Assembly: GCF_958979055.1 (NCBI RefSeq)
Contig: NC_084887.1
Location: 29,238,044-29,302,043 of the forward strand
Origin: Alnus glutinosa
Taxonomy: Eukaryota; Streptophyta; Magnoliopsida; Fagales; Betulaceae
Length of the DNA stretch: 64,000 nucleotides
Direction of reading: 5' to 3'
The notes below the pieces were generated by a model, which was given only the letters and a program-made list of their open reading frames with translations, did not search any database and had not been told where the DNA came from. Below are positions 45,940-58,265 of the stretch, one piece after another; positions within the stretch are counted from its first letter, which is position 1; each line of letters begins with the position of its first letter. The position numbers and the translations under genes were made by a program.

Positions 45940-46560
45940 CAGTGGCGGAGCCTCTTATAGGCCAGCAAGGCCATGGCCCCTGTAATATTTAGTTGAAAAT
46001 ATATATATATATATATTCCTAGAGAGCTTGATCATCCCAAGCAAGAGTTAAGGGCTCCTACAAATTTTGTTGAAATTGAAATGATCCCATACAAAAGTTC
46101 ACAAAACTTTGTTTGTTTCACTCTTTTGTTGAAAAGTTTAAACCCTAAGTGAAAAAAATAAAAATAAAAAACCTTGAAGATTGGACAATGGACATGGTGT
46201 AAACAAAGTCTGACTAGTGTTAAAAAACAAAGAGTCTACTTCTTTTCTTCCAATTAAATGATAGATATATTTTATGTTCTTTCTTTCTTTTTCTTTCTTT
46301 TTTTATTCTTTAATAGTCTTGTTTAATTTTTTTTTTAGATGATAATTCATAATATTAGATTGCATAAACAAAGTATTGTGGGAGATATGATTAATGTGTT
46401 TACTATATAGTGTAATATGAATTTAATTTTGTAACTTGAAACATGTATAGTAGCTGAATAAGTCACAATTATGGTGTTGCCATGTCTGTGTTAGTGGCAA
46501 AACTAAGAATTCATGCTTCAGTTCGGCCCCATCAAGTATAAATTCCTAGTTCCGCCGTTG
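45940..46560. mobile_element. hAT-type non-autonomous transposon, 621 bp, 8-bp TSD catataaa
   Basis: Left end cagtggcggagcc and right end ggaactagg-type complement (the + strand ends 'cctagttccgccgttg') form terminal inverted repeats of about 13-15 bases with mismatches. Next to them lie 'aaggccatggcccc' and 'cggcccca', which also mirror. Direct repeats catataaa lie exactly outside the ends, at 45932-45939 and 46561-46568. An 8-bp duplication and CAGNGGCGGA ends are typical of hAT elements. The interior is AT-rich, has no transposase, and contains a short (TA)n. Confidence 0.8.
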
Positions 46561-46568
46561 CATATAAA

Positions 46569-47314
46569 CACTTATTATCATATTTATTTTTAGCTCAATA
46601 TTTATCACCTTTATCATATTTTTTAAATGTAATAAATATTGATATGACAAAATCTAATTAATTTAATTTCGAAACAATAGGCTACATTTGAGAAAATCGA
46701 AAATTCTTTTAGATTTTAATAAATATATCCTAAGAATTCTGAAAGATTAATGCATATAAGGAAGCCCAAAATTAATTATAACTCTAACTTAGCTTTAGAT
46801 TAAACTATATATCGGTTGTTCGAGATATAGTTTAAGAAGTCGATTTCTATTAGTTCATAGAGTTAGCAGTGGGATCTGCTTTGATATCACTTAATTTTTT
46901 TTCCTTTACAATACCATCAAAAATGAAATTATTGTACTCTATGTTATGATAATTATGGTATAAATTGTTGATGTTATTTATAATCAACAACTCGCTTTTA
47001 TATTACATCTCATTATGTATGTTAAATCTTAAAAAATTGAAAATTAGAGTTAACAATACCTTATCAGGGTTAAGAGAATAGATATATAAAAGGGGCAAAG
47101 AATAAAATGAAAATTAAAAAAATTGGGTTCGAAAACATTAGCAAAATATGTCTGAGACTATTCTATCAATATGTAGGTACCAATCGAACTGTGTACCATG
47201 TAGGAATTCAGCAAAACCCTACTGTTCGATCAATGGTCAATATCATTCGAACAGTATGACGTGAAGCCACGCAAAATAAATTGAAAACAAAAACCCTAGC
47301 GATTGAACAACACG

Positions 47315-47316
<2 letters not shown>
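46569..47316. other. AT-rich spacer, no gene seen
   Basis: Only short frames and no recognisable repeat beyond simple AT richness. Confidence 0.4.

Positions 47317-47385
<69 letters not shown>
47317..47385. repeat. Compound (CT)25(AT)n microsatellite
   Basis: Fifty bases of CT repeats (47317-47366) pass directly into about 19 bases of AT repeats. Two opposing open frames of Ser-Leu and Arg-Glu repeats are artefacts of this array. Confidence 0.95.
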
Positions 47386-50300
47386 ATTCTTATAATTCTT
47401 AGCATAAGACTATTTTTATTTATAATCATAGTTCTAGAACTAACCTTAAATTTTTTTTATTTAAAAAAAAAAAAATTGAATTTTGTCTGTAATCTACAAT
47501 ACCATCAAATAGAAGCCCCATACTATTTAATAGTTGTAATTAAGCAATTATATAGCATAGAAATTGGTCCAAATTTTTCCCAAACGAAGAAATATATATA
47601 ATATTCTAAAAGTATTTGATAACTCCGCACAAAAATGAAAAAATAAATTATATCACCTTTAGTAAAACATTACAGATCCTGTTGGGCTGGGTCTCATTGG
47701 AATAGAATCGATGCTCAAATTAATCGAAAAGTCAACCCATTTTAGATAACAACTTTAATTTAGACATATTCTTTTTTCTTTTTCTTTTTTCAGTTTCTTA
47801 AAACCATAAAACCCAAAAATGAAAGTAGTGCAGAAGAAGAAAAAGAGGAAGAAATTCATTGTGGTATAGAGTTTAACTCCTACTGACAAAGTTTCCTTTG
47901 ACGTTGGGTCTCTAAGAGTTGTGTTGTAGCACTTCCGAGCTACTGTTTGGTCTGCCTTAACTTCTTCAATCCTCTTCTTCGTCGGGAACTTCATCTTTAT
48001 GTGATACGTAGAAGGTATGACTCTGAACTTGGAACTTTGAACTTTTTAAGCAATGGAAACCTCATTACCTCATCGGTAAAAGGCAATTAAGTTGGTGGGT
48101 TGCAACAAGTTTTTTTAATGTAAGCTACTTCCCCTTAATCTTCTGGGTGCCCACAAAGTGTAAGCTTGGGACTTGGGAGTTTAGTGGAGTCTAGTCGCGA
48201 CAGCCTTGACGTGTTGCAGCGCTCTCCCGGTCTCCTTCGATCACCTCTTCCTCTTCTCGGACTGGGTTTGTTTGTTCTTCATGCCGAAATTAAAGGACAC
48301 ATGGTCCCTCGGATCATGTTAAGCGTGCTGCATGATTTCCTGATTTTACTGCATCGGTCAGGGCCTCCATATGCCGTGACATTTGTAATTAATAGCTAGG
48401 CGATCATCAAGTGCCGCCAAGTGTTGATCTTGAGGGTTAAAGGCATTAGGGACTCCTGCCCCGGTGGGACGGATGTCTCAACTCTAGGATGGATGGTTTC
48501 TCCGGTCCGCCATTGTTTAGGGTGCTCCTTGATCTGGAGTTCGATATGCGCTGGATTTTATCTAAAAATTATTACTCATTCTCACATATGACGCCAATTA
48601 AGCTGTTAGAACAATTTTATTGTGTCGAACATAGGCCAAATTGCACCAGCAAACAAGAGGAAACATAAGCAATAGAGCTTGTCGGGAGGTGTTAGTGGAG
48701 GATAATTATGATGTTTAAGTCAATAAATGTTTAAGAAAAGAGAATTGTAAAATGCGTTTGAATTGAAGTTTTAAACTAGAATTAAAAGTCAATTTTAGGT
48801 TTAAGCATTCTTTATCTCATGTCAGGAAATGTATAGCAGTTTTTATTCTTGGAACGCACTTCAATGATAAGTGGGGCCAATCTAGGGCCTATGTGTATAA
48901 ATTGTTTCGGCCTATCGGCCTAATTCCCAACAAATTGGGTTTTTTTTTTTTTTTTTTACACAACACAAAAAATGATATCATATAAGAACTCTCTTTCCAA
49001 TTGTAAGTATAAAACCATCGAAAGAATTGGCTTAGTGATAAAAGGGGTATATATAGTCTCTAGTGGTTTGGTGAAGGAGAGGACATAAGCACAATACAAG
49101 GAGGATGAAACTCAATACTCATGCTCATTAATTTCTACTCATCCACTTTCTATCTCTATGCCCTTGGCGCCAAGATAGTAAGTTTTAGTTTTTAGTTGAC
49201 CCTTTTACTTACCCATTTTTAGTAGAAAAAAGAATAACACCAAGTATAAATAAGAGCATTAATTTACAATGGTTTATACATTTTAAAAATCTATGCAAAA
49301 TGACTAATCAAATGCATAAAAAACAACTGCTGTGAAATACCTTGTTGAATATATGCCCATACAATATTAAATCCATATTCAAGAGATTTTTTTAACCATA
49401 AAATGCCATTGCCTATATGAAGAAAAACATCGTTTAATTTGTTTATCCTCTACTTTTTCCATAAAATTTTAAATAATAGAGAAGTGTTATTTACTACATT
49501 CTCATCTAATCCTCATTTTACTGAACTAATTATATGACTGTGCTAATCGACCATTAATTTTTTTTTTTTTTTTTTTTTTTTAAGTAGCATTAATATTCTT
49601 ATTCACCTACTTTCTCTTTGCCTCATGATGTAGTTTCTTGGGAAGGACCCGTCAAATTGCCAGGCCTGCTGCTCACAGAGAGCGTACAAAGATGGGGCCC
49701 AAAATGTTCAGCTTGGTCCAACATCATATGGAAGGCCCAATAGAACGATTGAGACTACCTGGTACCTACCTTATCATATGCTGGCCTTAATTTGGATTAC
49801 CATACCTTTAGGCTTTATCCTTCTCAGAAGTACATAAACTTATTGTTTTTCTTTTTAAGGCAAAAATTGTTATAATAACGGTACATCCATCTTATTGAAA
49901 AAAAACAAAAAAAAATGTGAAGTCATGTGTGTTGATCTTGATAAGAACAATACAAACAGGAGGGTGAGGGTCCAACCCCTTGTTCGACGGAAACCATGTG
50001 ACACATGCACGGGCAGATCCAGTCTGGCTGGAAGTAATGTTTTGTGGACCCTTAAATTAAAAATAACACAATCAATATATATATATATATATATATATAG
50101 ATCTAAAAATATTAAAGTGACCTCTTTTTTTAACCAAAAAATGTCATATTTTCTTCGTCTTATTAATAAAAAGTAATAGTTTTCACTTCATACAAAAAAA
50201 AATAAAAAATAAAAAAATATTAGGATGTGTCAATAAAAATTAGTCATTAGATGGACATTTATCTTTTTTTAAAAAAATATAAAATAAATAAGTGTTGATG

Positions 50301-50880
50301 AAATGATTAATTTTTACTATTAATCAATCACGACATCTAGTTGTATAACAATTCTACAAGAGTCTACTATATAATATTACTCTTTTAAGAAATTTCAACA
50401 TTTGTTAGATTTTTTTATTGTTGCCCTCTGTTTTTTCTTTTCAAAATAAAAACATTAACAAATAAATAAAACAAAAAACACTTTAAAAAAGAAAAGAAAA
50501 GAAGTTTTTAAATCAAACCATAATAATACTTGATCAAATCAAGCATAAAAAAAATGCCTTAACAAACGGAGAAGAAAGTAGAAACGCACAACACAAGCCT
50601 CTGTGGCCCCCACGTGCACCCCGCAGCATCTGAAAACGCAACCTCGAATCTAATCTGAAATCCAACGTGTATAGTCGTCCCAGAGAAGTAGTAACAATAG
50701 TAACTTTTCTTTACCAATTTCTCAAGTTCCTAAATTTTATCGAAACAAAAGAAAGCAAGCACGAAGAGGAATTGAATTCTCCATCAAATTCGTCGTTGTA
50801 GGTCTCACGCTTTTACACTCTCTCTTTCCGGACATTCCCAAGTCTCACTCTTTCTCACTCTTCCACTAAAAGCCCATAAA
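47386..50880. other. Spacer with a GC-richer island at 48160-48560
   Basis: The island (48160-48560) contains 'ccccggtgggacggatgtct' and 'tctccggtccgccattg' and stands out from the AT-rich surroundings. It looks like a fragment of a transposable element or an old gene copy, but its translation in six frames shows no domain I recognise. The rest has T-runs (48939-48957, 49559-49581), a (TA)n (50079-50097) and no gene. Confidence 0.4.
50611..50616. promoter_or_regulatory. CACGTG G-box upstream of the plastidic glucose transporter
   Basis: A palindromic CACGTG core in 'ggcccccacgtgcacc' lies 690 bases before the start codon, at the edge of a less AT-rich, CT-rich leader (50620-50900). G-boxes bind bZIP and bHLH factors and are common in light- and sugar-responsive promoters. 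Its use here is inferred. Confidence 0.35.
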
Positions 50881-51298
50881 AACGAAGCAGAGCAACAGAA
50901 AACAGAGCAAGCTTGGAAAAGAGAATATATATATATATAATTAACTTTCTGGGTTGGTTCTGTTTCTGTTACTCTAAATTGTTCCTTTCTGTTTATGTTG
51001 GTTTCTGAGAATTCTTTCTTTTGAGGTTAAAACAATGAAATAGATCGTCAAAAAATAAGAGCATTGTTGTTGTTGGCAATTCATTTTCAAAGTAAATGGT
51101 TGTTTTGGTCTTGATTTCGATTCTTATGCTCTGTTTTACAGACCCTTGAATGCCATTCTGTTAATGTCTTCTTTCTGTGTTAAATTTGATTCTTATTCAG
51201 TACGTTCCTTTGGTTGCTTGCTACAAACTCTAACTTTTAATGGGTTTTTACTCTGTTTGACTTTATGGGTACAAGGATTTCCAATCAGGTAAAAAAGA

Positions 51299-54200
51299 AT
51301 GCAGGCGTCAGCGTATGCAGTAAAAGGAGGCATTGGTTTTGGGGTTCAAAACCGCCCAACGCTTTTGAAGGGTTTTGGTGAATTTGGGAAATCAAGTTTG
51401 GGATTTAGAATGACAGATAGGACCGCTTGCTGTGGTGTACGCCTCAGTTCGATCGCTATGGAAGCTGAGCTCACCGGTGCGAGACTGGGTGCCAGTTTCA
51501 GGTCCTCAGCCAGGCCCAGATCAGTCAAGGCTCAGGCTTCTGGTTTGTTCGTTACTGTCTTTCCAATTTCAAGACTCTTATAGTTTTACCGGGTCGTAGT
51601 TTTCTTCTTCGAATTTACCGAAGTGGCACAATTTTGTGTTTGCATTAGTACTTTATTAATTCTGCTTGCTTCCGTTTTCTTGATGTCACGTTTTCTAAAT
51701 AGCTGTTTGTGTGCTCGTGTTTGTGGGGTTAACAACGACAGTCAAACCTCGTACAAAAGTTAACCTCATACAAAACTAACCCCTGTTACGGCGGCTGCAC
51801 GGTGACAGTACTGGCACTAAGGTTTCGATATATTTGCATGAAAATGGAGACTTCAAAAGGGCATTGAAGAGCCCCCTTCTGAGTCCATGCCTGCAGAGGC
51901 AATGGATTCGGTTGGATTTTTTTTTTTTTTTTTTTGGGAATTGAAGAACCACTTCTAAGTCCAATCTTAATAATTCTCCCATTATTAAGTCCATCCCTTC
52001 GCTCAATGAACTATTTTTACCCGACAGCATGTCATGTTCATTACCAAGGAAATCTTGTTTGGAATGTGGATGGTACTGCGTGGCCTTGCTTTTTGTTATG
52101 GATATGAGGTACTAAAACTTCATCATGATTTTGCAATCCTAAAGAACAAATTCACTTCTCCCTTGAACCTTGCTGGCCCTGTGGCATTATTATCCCCTGG
52201 ATCCATCATCCTGTGTACGCTTTATAAACTTAGCAATTCCGTTCTGGTGGTATCCAAGGACAAAGACTCCGAGAACACAATATGCTGTACTATAGTTGTG
52301 TTGTGATCAGTCTTGACCGTTTCTTTTTCTTTTGGTATTTTAACATTGCATTTATAGGGTGTGATTCTTTGAAAACCGTCTATATATCTCTTATTTGAGA
52401 AATGTCCCTCCAATATATCTAGAAGTTAAACATTTAACCATGGACCATGATACTCTAGATTTTCAATTAATTTCTATATCTTACAAGTACCCATATGAAA
52501 TTGAATTGTAGGTGATCTTGAGAATGTTGCTTCCACTGTGCCTCAGGGCAAATCTTCTGGAACAGTTTTGCCATATGTTGGTGTTGCTTGTTTGGGAGCA
52601 ATTTTATTTGGTTACCATCTCGGGTATGGCTTAGTTTATATCACATTTTGCATGCCCTATTAGAATGTGTGAATCTTACTTTCTCATCGATTTCATACTC
52701 TGTGGTCTATTGATATGTGCTGAATAAGTTGCTCATATGTTCAATGTAATTGAGCACATAATATTTTTGGAAGTTCCGAGATAATTTTGACATAGCTTTC
52801 TGTGCTGAAATGTCTCGATATGTGACATATCCATGTTGTGAGGCTATAATGGTTTTCTACTCTTCTTTGATTGTGCAGGGTGGTAAATGGTGCTCTTGAG
52901 TACCTTGCCAAGGATCTTGGGATTGTCGAAAACACTGTATTACAAGGCAAGTGCAGTAATTTGCTTGATTATAAATGTGCAGAAACTTGTAAGGAAAAAT
53001 GATATCTTCTTTCTTGTATCGTTCTTTTTTTTTTCCTGGTTGTCTTTTTTTCTTCCCTCTGTTTTCCATAAATTAGTATCTCTTTATGTACAAGAAGGCA
53101 TATCCTTGGAAAATTAATGAAATAGCAATTGTTGTCTATATTACATTTGCCATCCATTTCTATATATTAGAAGAAGAAAGTCATCTTTTCATGTTATTGG
53201 AAGCTACAGTTGGATTATTTATTGCTTCCTACATGCCTGTAAGATCGTACTTATTTTGTTCTTTCTAAAGTTTCAGATTCTTTGAACTATGCTTTTTCAT
53301 GATATTCCTCCTGATACTTTTCAACAATGTAACATCTTGAGTAGGATGGGTTGTTAGCTCACTTCTCGCTGGTGCCACTGTTGGTTCATTTACTGGGGGA
53401 GCATTGGCTGACAAGTTCGGTAGAACAAGGACCTTTCAATTAGACGCCATACCACTGGCAATTGGAGCATTTCTTTGGTCCGTCATCTGCCATTGAAGAC
53501 AAGACTGTGATATTTGATGCATCTACTGGATACTGATGCTTTGTCTTAAATATTTTCAGTGCCACTTCCCAGAGTGTACAAACTATGATAATTGGCCGCG
53601 TACTTGCTGGCATTGGAATTGGTGTCACATCTGCTATTGTGCCACTTTACATATCTGAGGTAGTATCCTTGTATACATTATAGGCACTGTGACCACGTGT
53701 GTATTTATATTACATAAATTTTGGTTATGATTCTTCCTACACTCTTTTAAATTGCAGATCTCACCAACTGAAATTCGTGGTGCACTTGGATCGGTGAACC
53801 AGCTATTTATATGTATTGGGATTCTTGCAGCATTGGTGGCTGGATTACCTTTAGCAGGAAACCCCATATGGTATTCTTTTTATTGATTTTTTTTCTTTGC
53901 CCTTGTAAGTTGTTTACTTCCTGCTATTTATGGATAACCAGAAGAAAGCATACGGCAATTTGGGTAAAATTGCTAAATAGTACTCAAGACATTATAAATA
54001 ATAATCTCTAAAAAGATGTTTCCCATTATGGTACCTATCATTAAAAAAATAAAAATAGAGAAAAGGTTCATTGAAGTAGATTCTCTTGTTGAAGTAATCA
54101 TTTAATTTTATAAAAAAAGATGGCCCTATCTCATTCAAAGTTGGCGCACATTTTGGCTGCATATGAACAGCTTAATGTTAGACCATATGAGGTAGACTAA

Positions 54201-57200
54201 TTCAAGTTATTCAACAAATGACTGGGACCATCAACATCTGTCTTGGATAACATATGGATGCAGTTTCATTAATTTGAAATTGGCATGATTTGCATGGTAA
54301 AGGTTATTTTTTCTCCTTCCAATGGAGATGTCAATAGCTGGTTGGTTGAGTTGTTTGTGTAGTTGGTATAGTCATTACTCTAGGTTAAAATCAGTCTTGA
54401 CTAGTAGAAGTTATAACTTGCTTGGCAAGCTTACTGGCCTCCAAGTTTGTTTATTTTGCAGGCATAACTAGTCTTATCAGTGACCTATGAGTCTAGTAGC
54501 ATATTAAAAAAAAGAAAAAGAAAAAGAAAAGTAACAATGTATGATGCATTGTTACTCTCCTTTTAGTATATACTGCTGTTATCCCCATTTATCGATGGAT
54601 TTGTGACACCATTGATACTACAAAAGCCATTCCTTCTCTTCTTCTTCTTCTTCTTCATTTTTCGGGTTCTTATTCATAGCCCTGGAAGGTTGAACCCGCC
54701 TTTTCTTGCCATTTTGCAGCCCAAAATCGTACTTCTTAAACTTCAACCTTAATGTTGAGTTTGTGTTTTAAATCATACAATTTCTACATTATTCGGCTTT
54801 AGCCATCAAGATTGTATTGAACTTGAAAATCTTGAGAAGTAAATGAAATAGTGAGAACCTTGTTGAAGGCTTCTTATTAGGGGCTAGATGGAATCTTATC
54901 AGGTCATAATTATTAAAATCTGTAGAAGGAAAAGATATTCAGAATCCTGTTTCAAGGCTTTATTTTTATGATAATGCGTCCACTAACCAATCAAAATGCG
55001 TGTGGACCCTGAAACAGAACAGAATTCATCAGAAAGGGGATCTCTAAGACTTAACGAAAGATCTTGGATTTGATACCATCCATCAAACCTAAAAGCACTT
55101 TGATGGGTGCCAAACACTAGAATATATATCAAGGTCATAAGTTAACATTAACTATATCCAAGAGCCGATTTACTGAGAAATAGTAATTTATAAGTTCTAT
55201 TTTTAGCTTGAAACGTATAACATACAATACATGAACTAAATTAAATTCAGTCCATGTGACCCAACTTTATAATTCCTAGACCCAATATATAGACACATGC
55301 ACTTGCACACACAAAAAAAAAAAAAAAGAAAGAAAGAAAGAAAGAAAAAATTAAAAAAGAAAAAAGAAAGTGCACAAAAATAAGCCTATGTCTCATCAAC
55401 GTTCCTATGTAAGAACTGTCTTATCGGCATCCACTCAGGACTCAGCTGATTAAGCTCTTGTCTAGTTCATCTGTCGATTTTGTTCTAGTTAAGCACATTC
55501 TCCATAACTTAGCTCCAGCTTGTATGTCCTATTAAAATTGCTCAAATCAACTAAGCCTTAATCCGACCTATTGGAATACTCACTCAGCCTTAACAGTAAA
55601 AGTACTGTTTTCATGCTTCTTCTTCAGTTTTCTCCTTGGAAGAGTGCTTGTTGGTCATATTTTCATTCGCTTGTTGAAAGAATTCTTTCTTCATTATATT
55701 CATTACTGGTGAGAAATGAATGCAAAAATCCATGGCTAAGAATTTAATTATTGTTGTCTATATGGATATATAAGAATTGTATGCCTAGATTTGATATTCT
55801 TGATATGAGTGTTTCTGTTCTCATGACCTTCTCTCTTATTTTATTCTTTTCAACATTTTATCAGGTGGAGGACAATGTTTGGTATTGCAATCATACCCTC
55901 TCTTCTATTGGCATTAGGAATGGCATTTTCTCCAGAAAGTCCTCGGTGGCTTTTTCAGGTTTTCTTGCATGAACGTGGAGTCACTTGTTGAAACTTCTAT
56001 ATATGCATTCTGCCATGTTCTCATTCAGCTGTTAGTGCTATATATGTATTATTCAATTATTTGTTTATTCGTAAAGGTGCTTATGTAAACACTTGTGTTG
56101 CAGCAAGGGAAAATTGGTGAGGCTGAAAAAAGTATAAGAACTCTATTTGGAAAAGAAAGAGTTGCTGAGGTTATGCTTGATTTAACAACAGCAGGTCAAG
56201 GTTCTGCTGAACCTGAAGCAGGGTGGTTTGATCTGTTTAGTAGCCGCTATTGGAAAGGTATACCTGAGGCAACTTTGTTCCTTTAGTTCTTTTCCAGCTT
56301 ACTTCTTTGTTGATAATTTATATTTTGAGTAAATTGAATGATACTTTTTACTTTGCGTCGTTTCTGGCCAGTTGTTTTTTGTTATAAGCAAGTTTGCTAA
56401 GATATATATTAAAACAATACCATTACTACAAAGTCCATGCCTTAATATTACTGCTCGTCTTATTCCTATAATTTGTAGTTGATGTCATTAAGCTCTCTGA
56501 TGCAAAATGGTGAAGCACTTATATCCGTAACATTTTATATCTTGCTGCAGTTGTTAGCGTTGGTGTAGCACTTTTCTTCTTCCAACAGTTGGCTGGAATA
56601 AATGCTGTGGTATATTATTCAACTTCTGTGTTTCGGAGTGCTGGAATTGCCTCTGATGTTGCAGCAAGTGCTCTTGTTGGGGCAGCTAATGTCTTCGGTT
56701 AGTTTTCCGTTAACTGTCTTTATGGAGGCAGGAAAATTTTGTTTCATATTTTGCATATTATGTTTTATATGACTGATTTTTGGTCTTGCAGGCACAGCTG
56801 TTGCATCTTCCTTGATGGATAAGCAAGGAAGGAGAAGTCTTCTAATGACAAGCTTTGGTGGAATGGTAGTGTTACTTCTAGTATAAATATGCTATTTGTC
56901 TCAAGTAGATGAACATGAATCAATTGATACCTTCCTATTGTTATAAAATACATATCTTGTAATCTTGGAATCTGCTCTCTGTAGTTGCTTTCTGGATCTT
57001 CCTAAAAATTGGTTCTAATGTGTCATTAAGTGATTCTACCGTAAAATTCTTCAACCAAATCTTTTTTCTATATCATTAAATGCTCCTTTTGGGTTAGGGT
57101 TGGGTTTAAGTTATACCTAGTATAACTCTATGTAATGTTACACCACTTGATGACTCAATATTTTGTCAAGTTTCTGTTAGATTACATGTTCTTAACATGC

Positions 57201-57699
57201 TTATCATGCATGTAAAATTTCACATCAATTGGATGTCATTTAATATTCAAACCGAAATTCATGAATTCATTAGTTTTTAAAATATATCATAATTTTGAAA
57301 CTTTTAAGATGAGATAGTTCTTAATCTTTGATATCTTAATATTCAACGGGCATAATAAATATGTGGAGATCATGTAATTGAATGGTGGGTCCAACAAAAT
57401 ATTGATCAAATAAAAAGCTTTTGAGTGGTGCATATTGTCAAAAAGTTACATAAGCTGTAACTTGAATCTGAGCCATTATTATATTATTCACATGCAAATA
57501 GATTCATCCAAATTGTCAGATTTTCTTATAACTGAACTCTCCCTCTCTCTCTCTCTCCCTGCTTGTCAAGGCTGCTTCAATGTTACTTCTTTCTCTGTCA
57601 TTTACTTGGAAGGCACTAACACCATACGCAGGCACCATTGCTGTTCTTGGGACAGTTCTGTAAGTCAGAACTTCTCTTTATGGATTGTAAAGCTTTCTT

Positions 57700-57738
<39 letters not shown>

Positions 57739-58265
57739 ATTTCCATTTCTGTTTAATGTATGGCCTATGAAATCTAAACTTGGCTTCCATTCTACTTAAC
57801 GCAGCTATGTATTGTCCTTTTCTCTTGGTGCCGGTCCTGTGCCTGCCCTTCTTCTACCAGAGATATTTGCCTCTAGAATCAGAGCAAAAGCAGTTTCTTT
57901 GTCATTAGGCATGCATTGGGTAAGTCAAAGCATGTTGGCATTTTCAATTTTACATGTAATTACTGCCTGTAGGCTGTAGCATGTTTCAATTTCTATTAAT
58001 ATACCCCGTCTATTACCTTTTTTGTTTGTTAAGTTACTCCTTACCTCTCTTTTGATTATGAATGGTTTTTCTATCCTATCAGATTTCCAACTTCGTCATT
58101 GGCCTCTATTTCTTGAGCGTTGTGAACAAGTTTGGAATCAGCTCAGTGTATTTGGGATTCTCAACTATCTGTCTTCTTGCTGTCCTGTACATAGCTGGTA
58201 ATGTTGTGGAAACAAAGGGGCGATCGTTGGAGGAAATAGAGCGTGCTCTTAACCCCGCAATTTGA
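51299..58265 (+). CDS. Plastidic glucose transporter (pGlcT/GLT1 type), 13 exons
   Basis: Inner-envelope MFS sugar porter that exports glucose from starch breakdown. Exons: 51299-51542, 52512-52623, 52879-52946, 53345-53477, 53560-53659, 53758-53870, 55865-55958, 56104-56257, 56551-56697, 56792-56865, 57571-57659, 57805-57919, 58083-58265; 541 residues, near the Arabidopsis protein's length. Residues 1-82 are a Ser/Arg-rich transit peptide. Twelve membrane helices follow with sugar-porter motifs: LFGYHLGVVNGAL, GGALADKFGRTRT (about 159-171), PESPRWLFQ (about 280-288), FFFQQLAGINAVVYYS, DKQGRRSLL and PALLLPEIFASRIRAKA, and near the end VETKGRSLEEIE (about 523-533). Intron 3 starts GC (caag|gcaagt); all others start GT. 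Intron 11 holds a 33-C run. The first ATG at 51299 is used; a possible acceptor just before it hints at a leader intron. Confidence 0.96.
51720..52320. other. Inserted-looking segment within intron 1 of the glucose transporter
   Basis: The stretch has higher GC than the intron ends, an 18-19-T run at about 51918-51936, and open frames of 84-90 codons on both strands without domains. Words such as 'gcccccttctgagtccatgc' and 'gaaccacttctaagtccaat' repeat loosely. Possibly an old transposon; there is no terminal repeat I can verify. Confidence 0.25.
57704..57736. repeat. C33 homopolymer in glucose transporter intron 11
   Basis: Thirty-three consecutive C, 44 bases after the exon 11 donor and about 68 bases before the exon 12 acceptor. 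The length is unusual for a genomic G/C homopolymer and may partly be an assembly or sequencing artefact. Confidence 0.9.

Noticed and set aside
47208-47601. Ser-Leu and Arg-Glu repeat frames
   Set aside because: They are translations of a compound (CT)n(AT)n microsatellite.
48160-48560. Possible gene in a GC-richer island
   Set aside because: No frame shows a domain, and no splice-consistent model could be built; described as probable old transposon DNA.
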